From contig BPGH01000001.1 in assembly GCA_026002935.1 (NCBI GenBank), forward strand, positions 2,817,250 to 2,881,249: a stretch of DNA of 64,000 nt, given 5' to 3'. The position numbers were made by a program, and so were the translations under genes. The notes below the pieces were generated by a model. It worked only from the letters and a program-made list of their open reading frames with translations, made no database searches and was not told where the DNA came from. Shown piece by piece: positions 8,376 through 16,437 of this stretch (position 1 is its first letter; every line of letters starts with the position of its first letter). This DNA is from Acidimicrobiia bacterium. GTDB taxonomy: Bacteria > Actinomycetota > Acidimicrobiia > IMCC26256 > PALSA-610.

Positions 8376-10622
8376 GTGGAACCGGGCGAGTTCGAGGGGG
8401 TCATCGGCAGGTACCACTGGGAGTCCACGCCCTGGTGGCCCGAACCGCCGCGGCCGCCCGCCGGCGCCCCCAACGTGCTGATGATCGTGCTCGACGACGT
8501 CGGCTTCGCCCAGCTCGGCTGCTTCGGGTCCGACATCGACACGCCCGTGTTCGACTCGCTCGCCGCGAACGGCCTGCGCTACCGGAACTTCCACACCACC
8601 GCGCTGTGCTCGCCGACGCGCGCCTGCCTGCTCACGGGCCGCAACCACCACTCCAACGGGATGGGCCGCATCGTCGACCTCGCGACCGGGTTCCCCGGCT
8701 ACGACGCCCGGATCCCGAGGGCCAACCGGCTGCTGCCCGAGATCCTCGTCCCGCACGGCTACGCCGCCTGGGCGGTCGGCAAGTGGCACCTCACCCCCGA
8801 GGACGAGTGCAACCTCGCCGCCCGCCGCGACCGCTGGCCGCTCGGGCGGGGTTTCGAGCGCTTCTACGGGTTCTTCCCCGGCGAGACGCACCAGAACGCA
8901 CCCGCTCTGGTGCACGACAACCACTTCGTCGACCCGCCCGCGTCGGTCCGCGACGGGTACCACCTCACCGAGGACCTCGTCGACCACGCGATCACGTTCC
9001 TGTTCGACCTCCGCAACGTCGACGTCGACAAGCCGTTCTTCTGCTACTTCGCGACCGGTGCGTGCCACTCGCCCCACCAGGCGCCGCGCGAGTGGATCGA
9101 CCGCTACCGCGGCCGGTTCGACGACGGATGGGACGTGTGGCGCGAGCGCGCGCTCGCCCGCCAGATCGAAGCGGGGCTGCTGCCGGCCTCGACGCGCCTG
9201 TCGCCCCGCCCGGACTGGGTGCCGGCGTGGGACGACCTCTCCGCGGACGAGCGACGGGTGCACGCCCGCTACATGGAGGCGTTCGCCGGTTTCCTCTCGC
9301 ACACCGACCACCACGTCGGCCGCCTGCTGCGCGCGCTCGAGGAGACCGGCGACCTGGACGACACGGTGGTCGTCCTCGTGTCCGACAACGGGGCGAGCAG
9401 CGAGGGGGGCGTCGAGGGGTCCCTGAACGACGCCCGCGTGTGGAACTTCGCACCCCGGACCGTCGCGGAGGCCCTCGACCACCTCGACGAGATCGGCGGC
9501 CCGCGCTGGCACAACAACTACGCCTGGGGCTGGACCGTCGCGGGCAACACCCCGTTCCGGCGCTGGAAGCGCGAGGTGCACGAGGGCGGCGTCGCCGACC
9601 CGCTCGTGGTCTCCTGGCCCCGCGGGATCCGGTCCCGCGGGGGGATCCGCCACCAGTACGTCCACGCGATCGACGTCGTCCCCACGCTGCTCGACGTGAT
9701 CGGCCTCGCGGGCGACCCGGCCGCGGCGGGGATCGAGGGCGTGAGCTTCGCGCACACCTTCGACGACCCGGCCGCGCCGAGCCGCCACACCGTCCAGTAC
9801 TACGAGATGTTCGGGTGCCGGGCGCTGTACGAGGACGGGTGGAAGGCGGTCGTCTACCACCCCATCCAGTCCGACGAGCCGGGTCTCGACGCGGTCGGCT
9901 GGGAGCTGTACGACCTCGAGTCCGACCCGTCGGAGACGGTCGACCTCGCGGCACGAGAGCCCGAGCGGCTGCGCCGGATGATCGACCGGTGGTGGGCCGA
10001 GGCCGAGCGCTACCAGGTGCTGCCGCTCGACAACCGTCCCTTCGCCGACTTCGTCTTCTCGCGGCCGGCGACGGTGCCCGAGCGCTCCCGGTACGTCTAC
10101 CGGCCCGGGACCCAGATGGTGTCGGAGGAGGCCGCGGTCAACGTCCGCAACCGGGACCACACGGTGCGCGCGTACGTCGAGGGGCCCGGCGAGGGCGTGC
10201 TCTGCTCGCAGGGGTCCGCGCTGGGCGGCTGGACCCTGTTCGTGCGCGGCGGGACGCTGAGCTACGTGCACAACCTCGCGAGCTGGCGCACGTACCGCGT
10301 CGACGGGCCGTGCACGCTCGGCCCCGGGCCCCACACGATCGAGTTCCGGTTCCACCGAACGGGCGAGCACCGCGGGGTCGGCGTGCTCGTGGTGGACGGC
10401 ACCGAGGTCGGCCGCGGCGAGCTGAAGCGCACGACCCCGATCCGGTTCTCGCTCACCGGCGTCGGCCTGTGGTGCGGGCGCGGCGGCAACCTCGCGGTCT
10501 GCGACGACTACGAGGGGCCGTTCCCGTGGACCGGGACGCTGCGGCGCGTCGAGGTCGAGGTGGACGGGCCGGCCCACCGCGACCCCGAGGGCGAGGCCGA
10601 GGCGGCCATCCGCAGCCAGTGA
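8376..10622 (+). CDS. Type I sulfatase (arylsulfatase-like)
   Basis: This 748-residue protein has the sulfatase core with the formylglycine motif CSPTR at Cys78 (context TTALCSPTRACLLTGRN). Metal ligands lie in VLDDVGFAQ near 38-46 and in VLVSDNGASSEGG. The C-terminal 130 or so residues form a beta-rich extension (GGWTLFVRGGTLSYVHNLAS) common in long actinobacterial arylsulfatases. No signal peptide is seen, so it should act in the cytoplasm on an imported sulfate ester and needs a formylglycine-generating enzyme encoded elsewhere. The GTG start has a GAGGGGGG site 5 bases upstream. It lies 33 bases after the alcohol dehydrogenase and is probably the last gene of the TetR-led operon. Confidence 0.93.
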   Translation: MEPGEFEGVIGRYHWESTPWWPEPPRPPAGAPNVLMIVLDDVGFAQLGCFGSDIDTPVFDSLAANGLRYRNFHTTALCSPTRACLLTGRNHHSNGMGRIVDLATGFPGYDARIPRANRLLPEILVPHGYAAWAVGKWHLTPEDECNLAARRDRWPLGRGFERFYGFFPGETHQNAPALVHDNHFVDPPASVRDGYHLTEDLVDHAITFLFDLRNVDVDKPFFCYFATGACHSPHQAPREWIDRYRGRFDDGWDVWRERALARQIEAGLLPASTRLSPRPDWVPAWDDLSADERRVHARYMEAFAGFLSHTDHHVGRLLRALEETGDLDDTVVVLVSDNGASSEGGVEGSLNDARVWNFAPRTVAEALDHLDEIGGPRWHNNYAWGWTVAGNTPFRRWKREVHEGGVADPLVVSWPRGIRSRGGIRHQYVHAIDVVPTLLDVIGLAGDPAAAGIEGVSFAHTFDDPAAPSRHTVQYYEMFGCRALYEDGWKAVVYHPIQSDEPGLDAVGWELYDLESDPSETVDLAAREPERLRRMIDRWWAEAERYQVLPLDNRPFADFVFSRPATVPERSRYVYRPGTQMVSEEAAVNVRNRDHTVRAYVEGPGEGVLCSQGSALGGWTLFVRGGTLSYVHNLASWRTYRVDGPCTLGPGPHTIEFRFHRTGEHRGVGVLVVDGTEVGRGELKRTTPIRFSLTGVGLWCGRGGNLAVCDDYEGPFPWTGTLRRVEVEVDGPAHRDPEGEAEAAIRSQ

Positions 10623-10633
10623 TCGGCAGTCGG

Positions 10634-10639
10634 TAGCCT
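10634..10639 (+). promoter_or_regulatory. -10 element TAGCCT
   Basis: TAGCCT lies 9 bases before the ATG at 10649, and no ribosome-binding site intervenes. It predicts a leaderless transcript for the acyl-CoA dehydrogenase, separate from the sulfatase operon. Confidence 0.5.
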
Positions 10640-10648
10640 CCGCGGCCG

Positions 10649-11830
10649 ATGGACCTCTCGCCGACGCCCGACGAGGCGCGACTGCGCGAGGAGGTGCGCG
10701 AGTGGCTGCGCGCCAACCTCCCGTGGGAGTACGGCAAGGGGCTGCCGCCACGCTTCGACGACCTCGCCGAGGAGGTGCGGTTCGGGCGCGAGTGGCAGGC
10801 GCGGCTCGCGTCCGGCCGGTGGGTCGGCGTCGCCTGGCCGCAGGAGTACGGCGGGCGGGGCGCGGGGCCGGTCGAGCACTACCTCGTCACCGAGGAGCTC
10901 GCCCGGGCGCGTGCGCCCGAGCTGGTCGGGCGCATCGGCGTCAACCTGGTCGGACCGACGCTGCTCGCCCACGGCACCGAGGACCAGAAACGGCGCTGGC
11001 TGCCCCGCATCCTCGACGCGTCGGAGCTGTGGTGCCAGCTCTTCTCCGAGCCGGGCGCGGGCAGCGACCTCACGTCGCTGCGCACCCGCGCGAGGAAGGT
11101 CGACGGCGGGTTCGTGCTCGACGGCCAGAAGGTCTGGACGAGCTACGCGCAGTTCGCGGACTGGGGGTGGTGCCTCGCGCGCACCGACCCCGGAGCACCG
11201 AAGCACAAGGGGATCTCGGCGCTCGTGGTCGACATGCACGCGCCCGGCGTCGAGGTCCGGCCCTTGCGACAGATCACCGACGAGTCCGAATTCAACGAGG
11301 TGTTCTTCGACGCGGTCTTCGTGCCCGACGACCACCTCGTCGGACCGCTGAACGAGGGCTGGCGCGTCGCCAACTCGACCCTCACGCACGAGCGCGGCGT
11401 GAACCCGCGCCAGCTCGTGATCCACGCGCAGCTGCTCGACGAGCTGCTGCGGCTCGGCGCGGCGCGCGGCGCGTTCGACGACCCGCGCCTCGCGCCGAGG
11501 CTCGCGCAGGCGTTCGTCGAGGTGACCGTCTTCCGGCTGCACAACTGGCGCTCGATCTCGCGCACCGCGAAGGGCGCGGATCCCGGCCCGGTCGGCGCGA
11601 TCAACAAGCTGTGGTGGAGCGAGATGAGCAAGCGCCTGCACGACACGGCGATGGCCGTCGTCGGGCCGTCGGCGCCGCTGTGGCGCGGCGCCGACGCCAA
11701 CCCGGGCGGGGGTTCGTGGCAGCGCTCGTGGCTCTACTACCAGGCGTCGTCGATCTGGGCGGGCACCAACGAGATCCAGCGCAACGTGATCGGCGAGCGC
11801 ACGCTCGGCCTGCCCCGCGAGCCGCGCTGA
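10649..11830 (+). CDS. Acyl-CoA dehydrogenase
   Basis: This 393-residue FAD dehydrogenase has the full family layout: N-terminal helices (MDLSPTPDEARLREEVREWL), the middle beta domain with CQLFSEPGAGSDLTSLRT, and the C-terminal helical domain ending IWAGTNEIQRNVIGERTLGL. In that last motif Ala stands where classic short-chain enzymes have the catalytic Glu (EGT). This is usual in the actinobacterial FadE26-like group, which act as heteromers, and the short chain at 1584 is a conceivable partner. That pairing is inference. It has its own promoter at 10634 and is followed by a hairpin at 11880, so it looks monocistronic. Confidence 0.92.
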   Translation: MDLSPTPDEARLREEVREWLRANLPWEYGKGLPPRFDDLAEEVRFGREWQARLASGRWVGVAWPQEYGGRGAGPVEHYLVTEELARARAPELVGRIGVNLVGPTLLAHGTEDQKRRWLPRILDASELWCQLFSEPGAGSDLTSLRTRARKVDGGFVLDGQKVWTSYAQFADWGWCLARTDPGAPKHKGISALVVDMHAPGVEVRPLRQITDESEFNEVFFDAVFVPDDHLVGPLNEGWRVANSTLTHERGVNPRQLVIHAQLLDELLRLGAARGAFDDPRLAPRLAQAFVEVTVFRLHNWRSISRTAKGADPGPVGAINKLWWSEMSKRLHDTAMAVVGPSAPLWRGADANPGGGSWQRSWLYYQASSIWAGTNEIQRNVIGERTLGLPREPR

Positions 11831-11879
11831 CGGGCCGCGGCGGCCGCCCGGTGCCACCCGCGGGTCGCTCCGTGATCCG

Positions 11880-11898
11880 CCGCGGGCACCGCCCGCGG
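11880..11898 (+). terminator. Hairpin after the acyl-CoA dehydrogenase
   Basis: The arms CCGCGGGC and GCCCGCGG form a perfect 8-bp stem around a 3-base loop in the gap before the cupredoxin gene. There is no T-tract, so it would be an atypical or Rho-assisted terminator. Confidence 0.4.
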
Positions 11899-11907
11899 AT
11901 CCGGGGC

Positions 11908-12297
11908 ATGATCACCGGCATGTCCGCCACGTCCTCGGCCCGCCCCCGGGCCCGCCGGGCCCGGGTCGCCGTGGCCCTGATCGCCTCCGCGCTCGCGCTC
12001 ACGGCGTGCGGCGGCGACGACGGTCCCGCGCCGGGCGGGGACGACGCGGCGTCCGGCGGGGACGGCGTGACGATCGACGGGTTCTCCTTCGCCGCCTCGC
12101 CCGTGACCGCGGGCGCGTCGTTCACCGTCGACAACCGCGACTCGGTCGCCCACACGGTCACCGCCGACGACGGCGCGTTCGACGTGCGCGTCGGCGGCGG
12201 TTCCACCGCCGACGCGACGGCACCCGACGAGCCGGGCACCTACGCCTTCCACTGCGAGATCCACCCGTCGATGACGGGCGAGCTCGTCGTCCGCTGA
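11908..12297 (+). CDS. Cupredoxin-domain lipoprotein
   Basis: This small secreted lipoprotein of about 129 residues begins with an Arg-rich N-region, a hydrophobic core (VAVALIASALAL) and the lipobox LTAC. A Gly/Asp linker follows, then a plastocyanin-like beta sandwich. Type 1 copper ligands are visible: His in VAHTVTADD, Cys in FHCEIHP, and the following His and Met (HPSM). It probably carries electrons or copper at the outer face of the membrane. A second ATG at 11920 gives an equally good signal peptide. It sits alone, convergent with the hypothetical gene at 12310. Confidence 0.82.
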   Translation: MITGMSATSSARPRARRARVAVALIASALALTACGGDDGPAPGGDDAASGGDGVTIDGFSFAASPVTAGASFTVDNRDSVAHTVTADDGAFDVRVGGGSTADATAPDEPGTYAFHCEIHPSMTGELVVR

Positions 12298-12309
12298 CCG
12301 ACCGCGGGC

Positions 12310-12810
12310 TCAGGCGACGCGGGCGAGGTAGCGGCAGATCGCGGCCGCCTCCTCCACGGGATCGTTGCCGCGCATCTCCGCGCTGCGCCGCGCGCACCAC
12401 CAGCACGAGGCGATCGCCCCCTCCAGCGCGCACCGCTCCCCGTGCTCGAAGGCGAGATCGGCGAACACCGCCTCGGCGATCGGCGCGAGCGGCGCCGCCT
12501 CGACGCGCGCGACCTGCAGGCACTCGGCGCCGACCTTCACGACCTCCGGGTCGGCGAAGCGCCGCCGCGCCGCGTCGAGGTACCCGCCGAGGATCTGCCC
12601 GGCGCCGTCCGGCGGCGGCGCGAGGCGCAGGTACACGCGGGCGACGGCGGGCGCGGCCCGCACGGCGGCCGCGGCGACGCCGTCGTCGCAGGCGCCGCCG
12701 ACGAGCACGCCGAGCCCCTCGTCGTCGCCGCGCAGGCAGGCGACGACCGGCGCCAGCAACGTCCCGACCGCGACGGCCGGGGGCACGGGTTCGGGTGGGG
12801 TCGGCATCAT
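12310..12810 (-). CDS. Hypothetical protein
   Basis: This 166-residue acidic, Ala-rich protein has composition and codon periodicity of a real gene. Visible segments include AVARVYLRLAPPPDG, a helical stretch around EAAPLAPIAEAVFADLAFEH, and a C-terminal CWWCARRSAEM with two cysteines spaced CxxC. No signal peptide or membrane segment is seen. I do not recognise a family. AGGAG lies directly before a double ATG (12810 and 12807), and a TAGCTT -10 candidate lies at 12826-12831. It converges with the cupredoxin gene with a 12-base gap and diverges from the enoyl-CoA hydratase operon. Confidence 0.65.
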   Translation of the reverse strand: MMPTPPEPVPPAVAVGTLLAPVVACLRGDDEGLGVLVGGACDDGVAAAAVRAAPAVARVYLRLAPPPDGAGQILGGYLDAARRRFADPEVVKVGAECLQVARVEAAPLAPIAEAVFADLAFEHGERCALEGAIASCWWCARRSAEMRGNDPVEEAAAICRYLARVA

Positions 12811-12901
12811 CTCCTGTGTCGGCAGAAGCTACCGCCGCGCTGAGCCCCGTGGCGCCCGCGCGGCCCGCTCTGGCACTCGGCGGCGGCGACTGCCAGCCGA
12901 G

Positions 12902-12907
12902 TACGAT
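12902..12907 (+). promoter_or_regulatory. -10 element TACGAT of the enoyl-CoA hydratase operon
   Basis: TACGAT lies 10 bases before the GTG at 12918, consistent with a leaderless or nearly leaderless transcript for the four-gene operon to 16432. Confidence 0.5.
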
Positions 12908-12917
12908 CCGCGCCACC

Positions 12918-13736
12918 GTGACGTTCGAGACGATCCGCTACGAGACCGACGGCCCGGTCGCGACGATCACGCTCGCGCGGCCCGAGGCCGCGAACGCCCA
13001 GAGCTCGCGGATGATCGTCGAGATCGACGCCGCCTTCGACCGCGCCGACGCCGACGACGCCGTGCGCGTCGTGGTGCTCGCGGCGCAGGGCCGGCACTTC
13101 TCGGCCGGGCACGACCTGAAGGAGCTGCTCGCCGGCGAGGAGCACTGGGCGGCCATGCGGGCGACGCCCGAGGGCAAGCTCCGGCACGAGCAGGTCATGT
13201 ACTTCGACAAGCTCGTGCGCATCCGCGACTTCCGCAAGCCGACGATCGCCGCGGTGCAGGGCGTGTGCTCCGCCGCGGGGCTGATGCTCGCGTCGATGTG
13301 CGATCTGATCGTCGCCGCCGACGACGCCCGCTTCTCCAACCCCGTGCTCCGCATGTCGGGGGTCGGCGTCGAGCTGCTCGTCGAGCCGTGGGAGCTCGGC
13401 CCGCGCAAGGCGAAGGAGTTCCTGTTCTGCGCGCGGACGTTCGACGCGCACGAGGCCGAACGGCACGGCCTGGTGAACCGCGTCGTCCCCCGCGCGGAGC
13501 TGGCCGCGGCCGCCCGCGAGATGGCCGAGCAGGTCGCGCTCGTCCCGCCCCTGACCGCCGAGGCGGTGAAGGCGTCGATCAACCACATGGTCGACCTCAT
13601 GGGCCAACGCGAGTCGTGGCGCTACCACTTCGCACTGCACCAGTTCGTCTCGAACACGCCGACCGCGCTGGAGCGGGCCGAGGCGCGCCGGCAGGGCGGC
13701 ATGGACGCCGTGAAGCGGGAACAGCGGGCCGAGTGA
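12918..13736 (+). CDS. Enoyl-CoA hydratase/isomerase (crotonase) family protein
   Basis: This 272-residue crotonase-fold enzyme probably hydrates or isomerises an enoyl-CoA. The oxyanion-hole segments are visible as FSAGHDLKELLAG near 63-75 and VQGVCSAAGLMLASMCDL near 116-133. The second segment has Ala-Gly where hydratases often have Gly-Gly. The position matching the hydratase Glu pair reads SNPVLRMSG, so hydration is not certain and another crotonase reaction is possible. GTG at 12918 follows a -10 element directly. The stop overlaps the next GTG start, so it is coupled to the CoA-transferase. Confidence 0.87.
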   Translation: MTFETIRYETDGPVATITLARPEAANAQSSRMIVEIDAAFDRADADDAVRVVVLAAQGRHFSAGHDLKELLAGEEHWAAMRATPEGKLRHEQVMYFDKLVRIRDFRKPTIAAVQGVCSAAGLMLASMCDLIVAADDARFSNPVLRMSGVGVELLVEPWELGPRKAKEFLFCARTFDAHEAERHGLVNRVVPRAELAAAAREMAEQVALVPPLTAEAVKASINHMVDLMGQRESWRYHFALHQFVSNTPTALERAEARRQGGMDAVKREQRAE

Positions 13737-14926
13737 GCGGGCCGCTCGCCGGGATCCGGGTCCTCGACCTCGGCACCCGCATCGCGGCGCCGTTCTGCGC
13801 GGCGCTGCTCGGCGAACAGGGTGCGGAGGTGGTGAAGATCGAGCAGCCCCGCGGCGGCGACTTCATGCGGGAGATCGGGCCGTTCGTGGACACACCGGAG
13901 GGCCCCTACTCGCTGTTCTGGTCGGTCGAGGGGCGGGGGCGCAAGAGCGTCACCATCGACCTGCGCACCCCCGACGGGCAGGCGCTCGCGCGGCGGCTGG
14001 CGCGCGGCGCCGACGTCGTCGTCGAGAACTTCCGGCCGGGCACGCTCGAGCAGTGGCACCTCGCGCCCGCCGACCTCCCCGAGCACGTCGTCACCGTCCG
14101 CATCTCGATGTTCGGCCAGGACGGGCCGTACGCGCCGCGCCCGGGCCTCGACCGGGTCGGCATCGGCTACGGCGGGCTCCTCCACCTCACCGGCTACCCC
14201 GACCGTCCCCCCGTGCGCGTGGGGGTCACGATCTCCGACTACCTCACCGGCGTGTTCGCGGCACACGCCGCGACCGCCGCGCTCTACCACCGGGACGCGC
14301 GCGGCGGCAGCGGGGCGGTCATCGACGCGGCGCTGTACGGCTCCGTGCTGCGCATCCTGGAGTGGACCCTCGCCGCCTACGACCGGCTCGGCACCGTGCG
14401 CGACCGCGAGGGCAACCGGCTCGCGAATTCCGCACCGCTCGACAACTACCCCACCCGCGACGGCAGGTACGTGTGCATCGTGGCCGGGTCCGACGCGAAC
14501 TTCGCCCGCCTCTGCAAGGCGATGGACCGTGCCGACCTCCTCGACGACCCGCGCTTCACCCGGCTCGCGGACCGGGCCGCCCACGGCGACGAGATCAACC
14601 GGATCGTCGCCGACTGGACGGCGACGCTCGACGCGCGCGAGGTCGAGGAACGCTGCGTCGCGCACGACGTGCCGGTCGCGACGGCGTACACCGCGGCCGA
14701 CATCTTCGCCGACCCGCACATGGCCGCGCGCGGCGACCTCGTGACCGTCGACGACCCCGTGATCGGGCCCGTCCGCCAGCAGGCGCCGTACCCCCGCCGC
14801 GCCGGGGCCCCCGTCGCCGCGCCGGCGGGCGCGCCGCGCCTCGGCGAGCACACGGACGAGGTGCTCACGGCCGCCGGCCTCACCCCCGGCGAGATCGCCG
14901 ACCTGCGCGCCCGGGGGATCGTGTGA
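13733..14926 (+). CDS. CaiB/BaiF family III CoA-transferase
   Basis: This 397-residue enzyme should move CoA between carboxylic acids. The N-terminus GIRVLDLGTRIAAPFCAALL is the family signature. It is followed by GAEVVKIEQPRGGD, with the catalytic Asp expected further on in the block SGAVIDAALYGSVLRILEW. The C-terminal domain includes RARGDLVTVDDP-like segments and EHTDEVLTAAG. GTG at 13733 overlaps the hydratase stop. Its own stop overlaps an 11-codon mini-ORF that bridges to the OB-fold gene. In this operon it probably activates or recycles the acid processed by the hydratase and thiolase. Confidence 0.93.
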   Translation: MSGPLAGIRVLDLGTRIAAPFCAALLGEQGAEVVKIEQPRGGDFMREIGPFVDTPEGPYSLFWSVEGRGRKSVTIDLRTPDGQALARRLARGADVVVENFRPGTLEQWHLAPADLPEHVVTVRISMFGQDGPYAPRPGLDRVGIGYGGLLHLTGYPDRPPVRVGVTISDYLTGVFAAHAATAALYHRDARGGSGAVIDAALYGSVLRILEWTLAAYDRLGTVRDREGNRLANSAPLDNYPTRDGRYVCIVAGSDANFARLCKAMDRADLLDDPRFTRLADRAAHGDEINRIVADWTATLDAREVEERCVAHDVPVATAYTAADIFADPHMAARGDLVTVDDPVIGPVRQQAPYPRRAGAPVAAPAGAPRLGEHTDEVLTAAGLTPGEIADLRARGIV

Positions 14927-14958
14927 CCGCGACGAGCACCGCGAGCCGACGCCCATGA
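14923..14958 (+). other. 11-codon bridging mini-ORF
   Basis: A GTG at 14923 overlaps the CoA-transferase stop (GTGA) and encodes VTATSTASRRP. Its stop overlaps the ATG of the next gene. It could act as a stepping stone that couples translation across the gap. There is no sign of a functional peptide. Confidence 0.3.
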
Positions 14959-15332
14959 ACCGGCCGATCCACGAGGGGCTGTTCGAGCTCGACGACGACG
15001 GCGGGATCACCCTGGTCGGCGGGTACTCCCCGACCAGCGGCGCCCACCACTTCCCCCTGCAACCCGTGTGCCCGTACACGGGCGCGGCCGACGTGCAGCG
15101 CGTCCACCTGTCGCGTGAGGGCACGCTGTGGGCCTGGACCGCGGTGCTCGCGCCGCCGCCCGGCTACCGCGGCGAGGTGCCCTACGGGTTCGGCGTCGTC
15201 GAGCTGACGGCCGAGCGCCTTCGGATCGTGACGCGCCTGAAGGAGGCGGACCCGGCGCGGCTGCGGTTCGGGCAGCCGATGCGCCTCGTCCCCGACGAGC
15301 TCGACGGGGTGGTGACGTGGGCGTTCGAGTGA
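14955..15332 (+). CDS. OB-fold (DUF35/ChsH2-like) acyl-CoA-associated protein
   Basis: This 125-residue protein looks like the OB-fold half of DUF35 proteins, which bind thiolase-like aldolases or act with MaoC-type hydratases in steroid side-chain degradation. The C-terminal part, PYGFGVVELTAERLRIVTRL then MRLVPDELDGVVTWAFE, fits the OB fold. The N-terminal rubredoxin-like zinc ribbon normally has four cysteines. Here only one remains (PVCPYTG) after SGAHHFPLQ, so it may not bind zinc. The stop overlaps the thiolase GTG, which supports a physical complex of the two products as in the Ltp2-DUF35 pairs. The partner role is inference from context. Confidence 0.75.
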   Translation: MNRPIHEGLFELDDDGGITLVGGYSPTSGAHHFPLQPVCPYTGAADVQRVHLSREGTLWAWTAVLAPPPGYRGEVPYGFGVVELTAERLRIVTRLKEADPARLRFGQPMRLVPDELDGVVTWAFE

Positions 15333-16432
15333 CGGTCGCGGGCGTCGGCATCCATCCGTTCGGCCGCCACGAAGGGGTGACGAACACCGACATGGGCGTC
15401 CACGCCGTGCGCGCGGCGCTCGCGGAGGCGGGCGACCCGCCGTTCCAGGCGGCGTTCTGCGGCACCGCGTACGGCGGCGTCGCGTCCGGCCACAAGGTGC
15501 TCGGCGCGATCGGGCGCACCGGGATGCCCATCGTCGACGTCGAGGCCGGGTGCGCGAGCGGCGGGGCGGCGCTGCAGCTCGCCGCCGGGGCGATCCGGGC
15601 CGGCCAGTACGACTGTGTCCTGGTGTTCGGCGTCGAGAAGATGCCCAAGGGCATCATCCGGTCCTCGTTCTTCGAACCGTGGCGCGAGGAGGCGGGCCTC
15701 GCCGCCACGCCCGCGTACTTCGCGCTGCGCGCGCAGCGCCTGCTGCGTGAGCACGGCCTCACCAAGCAGGACCTCGCCGACGTCGTCGTGAAGAACCGCC
15801 GCCACGGCGTGCACAACCCGGACGCGATGTTCCGCAAGGAGGTCACGGCCGAGGAGGTGCTCGCGTCACGAGTCGTCTGCGAGCCGCTGCACCTGTGGAT
15901 GCTGTGCTCCCCGAACGAGGGGGCGGCGGCCGTCGTCCTGCGCCGTGCCGAGGGCCGGTCCGGCGACGCGGTCACGCTCGCCGCGGCGCGGCTGCGGTCC
16001 CACCTGCCCGGCAGCGTGCTCGGGGAGGCGACCCCGCTGTCCGGGATCGACGACACGGACATCGCCCCGCCGTCCACCCTGGCGGCGCGCGACGCCTACG
16101 AGGAGGCCGGGATCGGGCCCGACGACGTCGACGTCGTCGAGTGCCAGGACACCGACGCCGCGCGCGAGCTGCTCGCGTACGCCGAGCTCGGCCTGTGCGC
16201 ACCGGGGGACCAGCGCCGGGTGCTCGCCGGGCGTCCGCACACGATCAACCCGAGTGGCGGCCTGCTCTCGAAGGGGGAGCCGCTCGGGGCGTCGGCCCTC
16301 GGCCAGGTCGTCGAGCTCGTGCGCCAGCTCCGGGGCACGGCCGGCGCCCGGCAGGTCGAGTCCGCCCGCGTGGGCCTCGCGCACACGGTGGGACGGGGGG
16401 CCAACGCCTGCTGCGTCGTGCTGACGCGCTGA
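15329..16432 (+). CDS. SCPx/Ltp-type thiolase-like protein
   Basis: This 367-residue thiolase-fold protein starts with GTG overlapping the OB-fold gene stop. The nucleophile is Cys75 in VEAGCASGGAALQ. The C-terminal block is GRGANACCVVL. In the motif that normally reads GHPxGA, carrying the thiolase catalytic histidine, this protein has KGEPLGAS with Glu317. That argues against ordinary thiolysis or Claisen condensation. Lipid-transfer-type thiolase homologues paired with DUF35 proteins can work as retro-aldolases on acyl-CoA (Ltp2), so an aldolase-like side-chain cleavage is a reasonable alternative. It is the last gene of the operon and converges on the ABC importer genes with a 5-base gap. 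Confidence 0.86.
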   Translation: MTVAGVGIHPFGRHEGVTNTDMGVHAVRAALAEAGDPPFQAAFCGTAYGGVASGHKVLGAIGRTGMPIVDVEAGCASGGAALQLAAGAIRAGQYDCVLVFGVEKMPKGIIRSSFFEPWREEAGLAATPAYFALRAQRLLREHGLTKQDLADVVVKNRRHGVHNPDAMFRKEVTAEEVLASRVVCEPLHLWMLCSPNEGAAAVVLRRAEGRSGDAVTLAAARLRSHLPGSVLGEATPLSGIDDTDIAPPSTLAARDAYEEAGIGPDDVDVVECQDTDAARELLAYAELGLCAPGDQRRVLAGRPHTINPSGGLLSKGEPLGASALGQVVELVRQLRGTAGARQVESARVGLAHTVGRGANACCVVLTR

Positions 16433-16437
16433 ACCCC

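Noticed and set aside
7209..10751. Open frame of 1180 codons on the minus strand, opposite the P450, dehydrogenase and sulfatase genes
   Set aside because: It is a stop-free shadow caused by very high GC. The plus-strand frames carry all catalytic motifs, while this frame is Arg/Val/Asp-rich with no recognisable domain.
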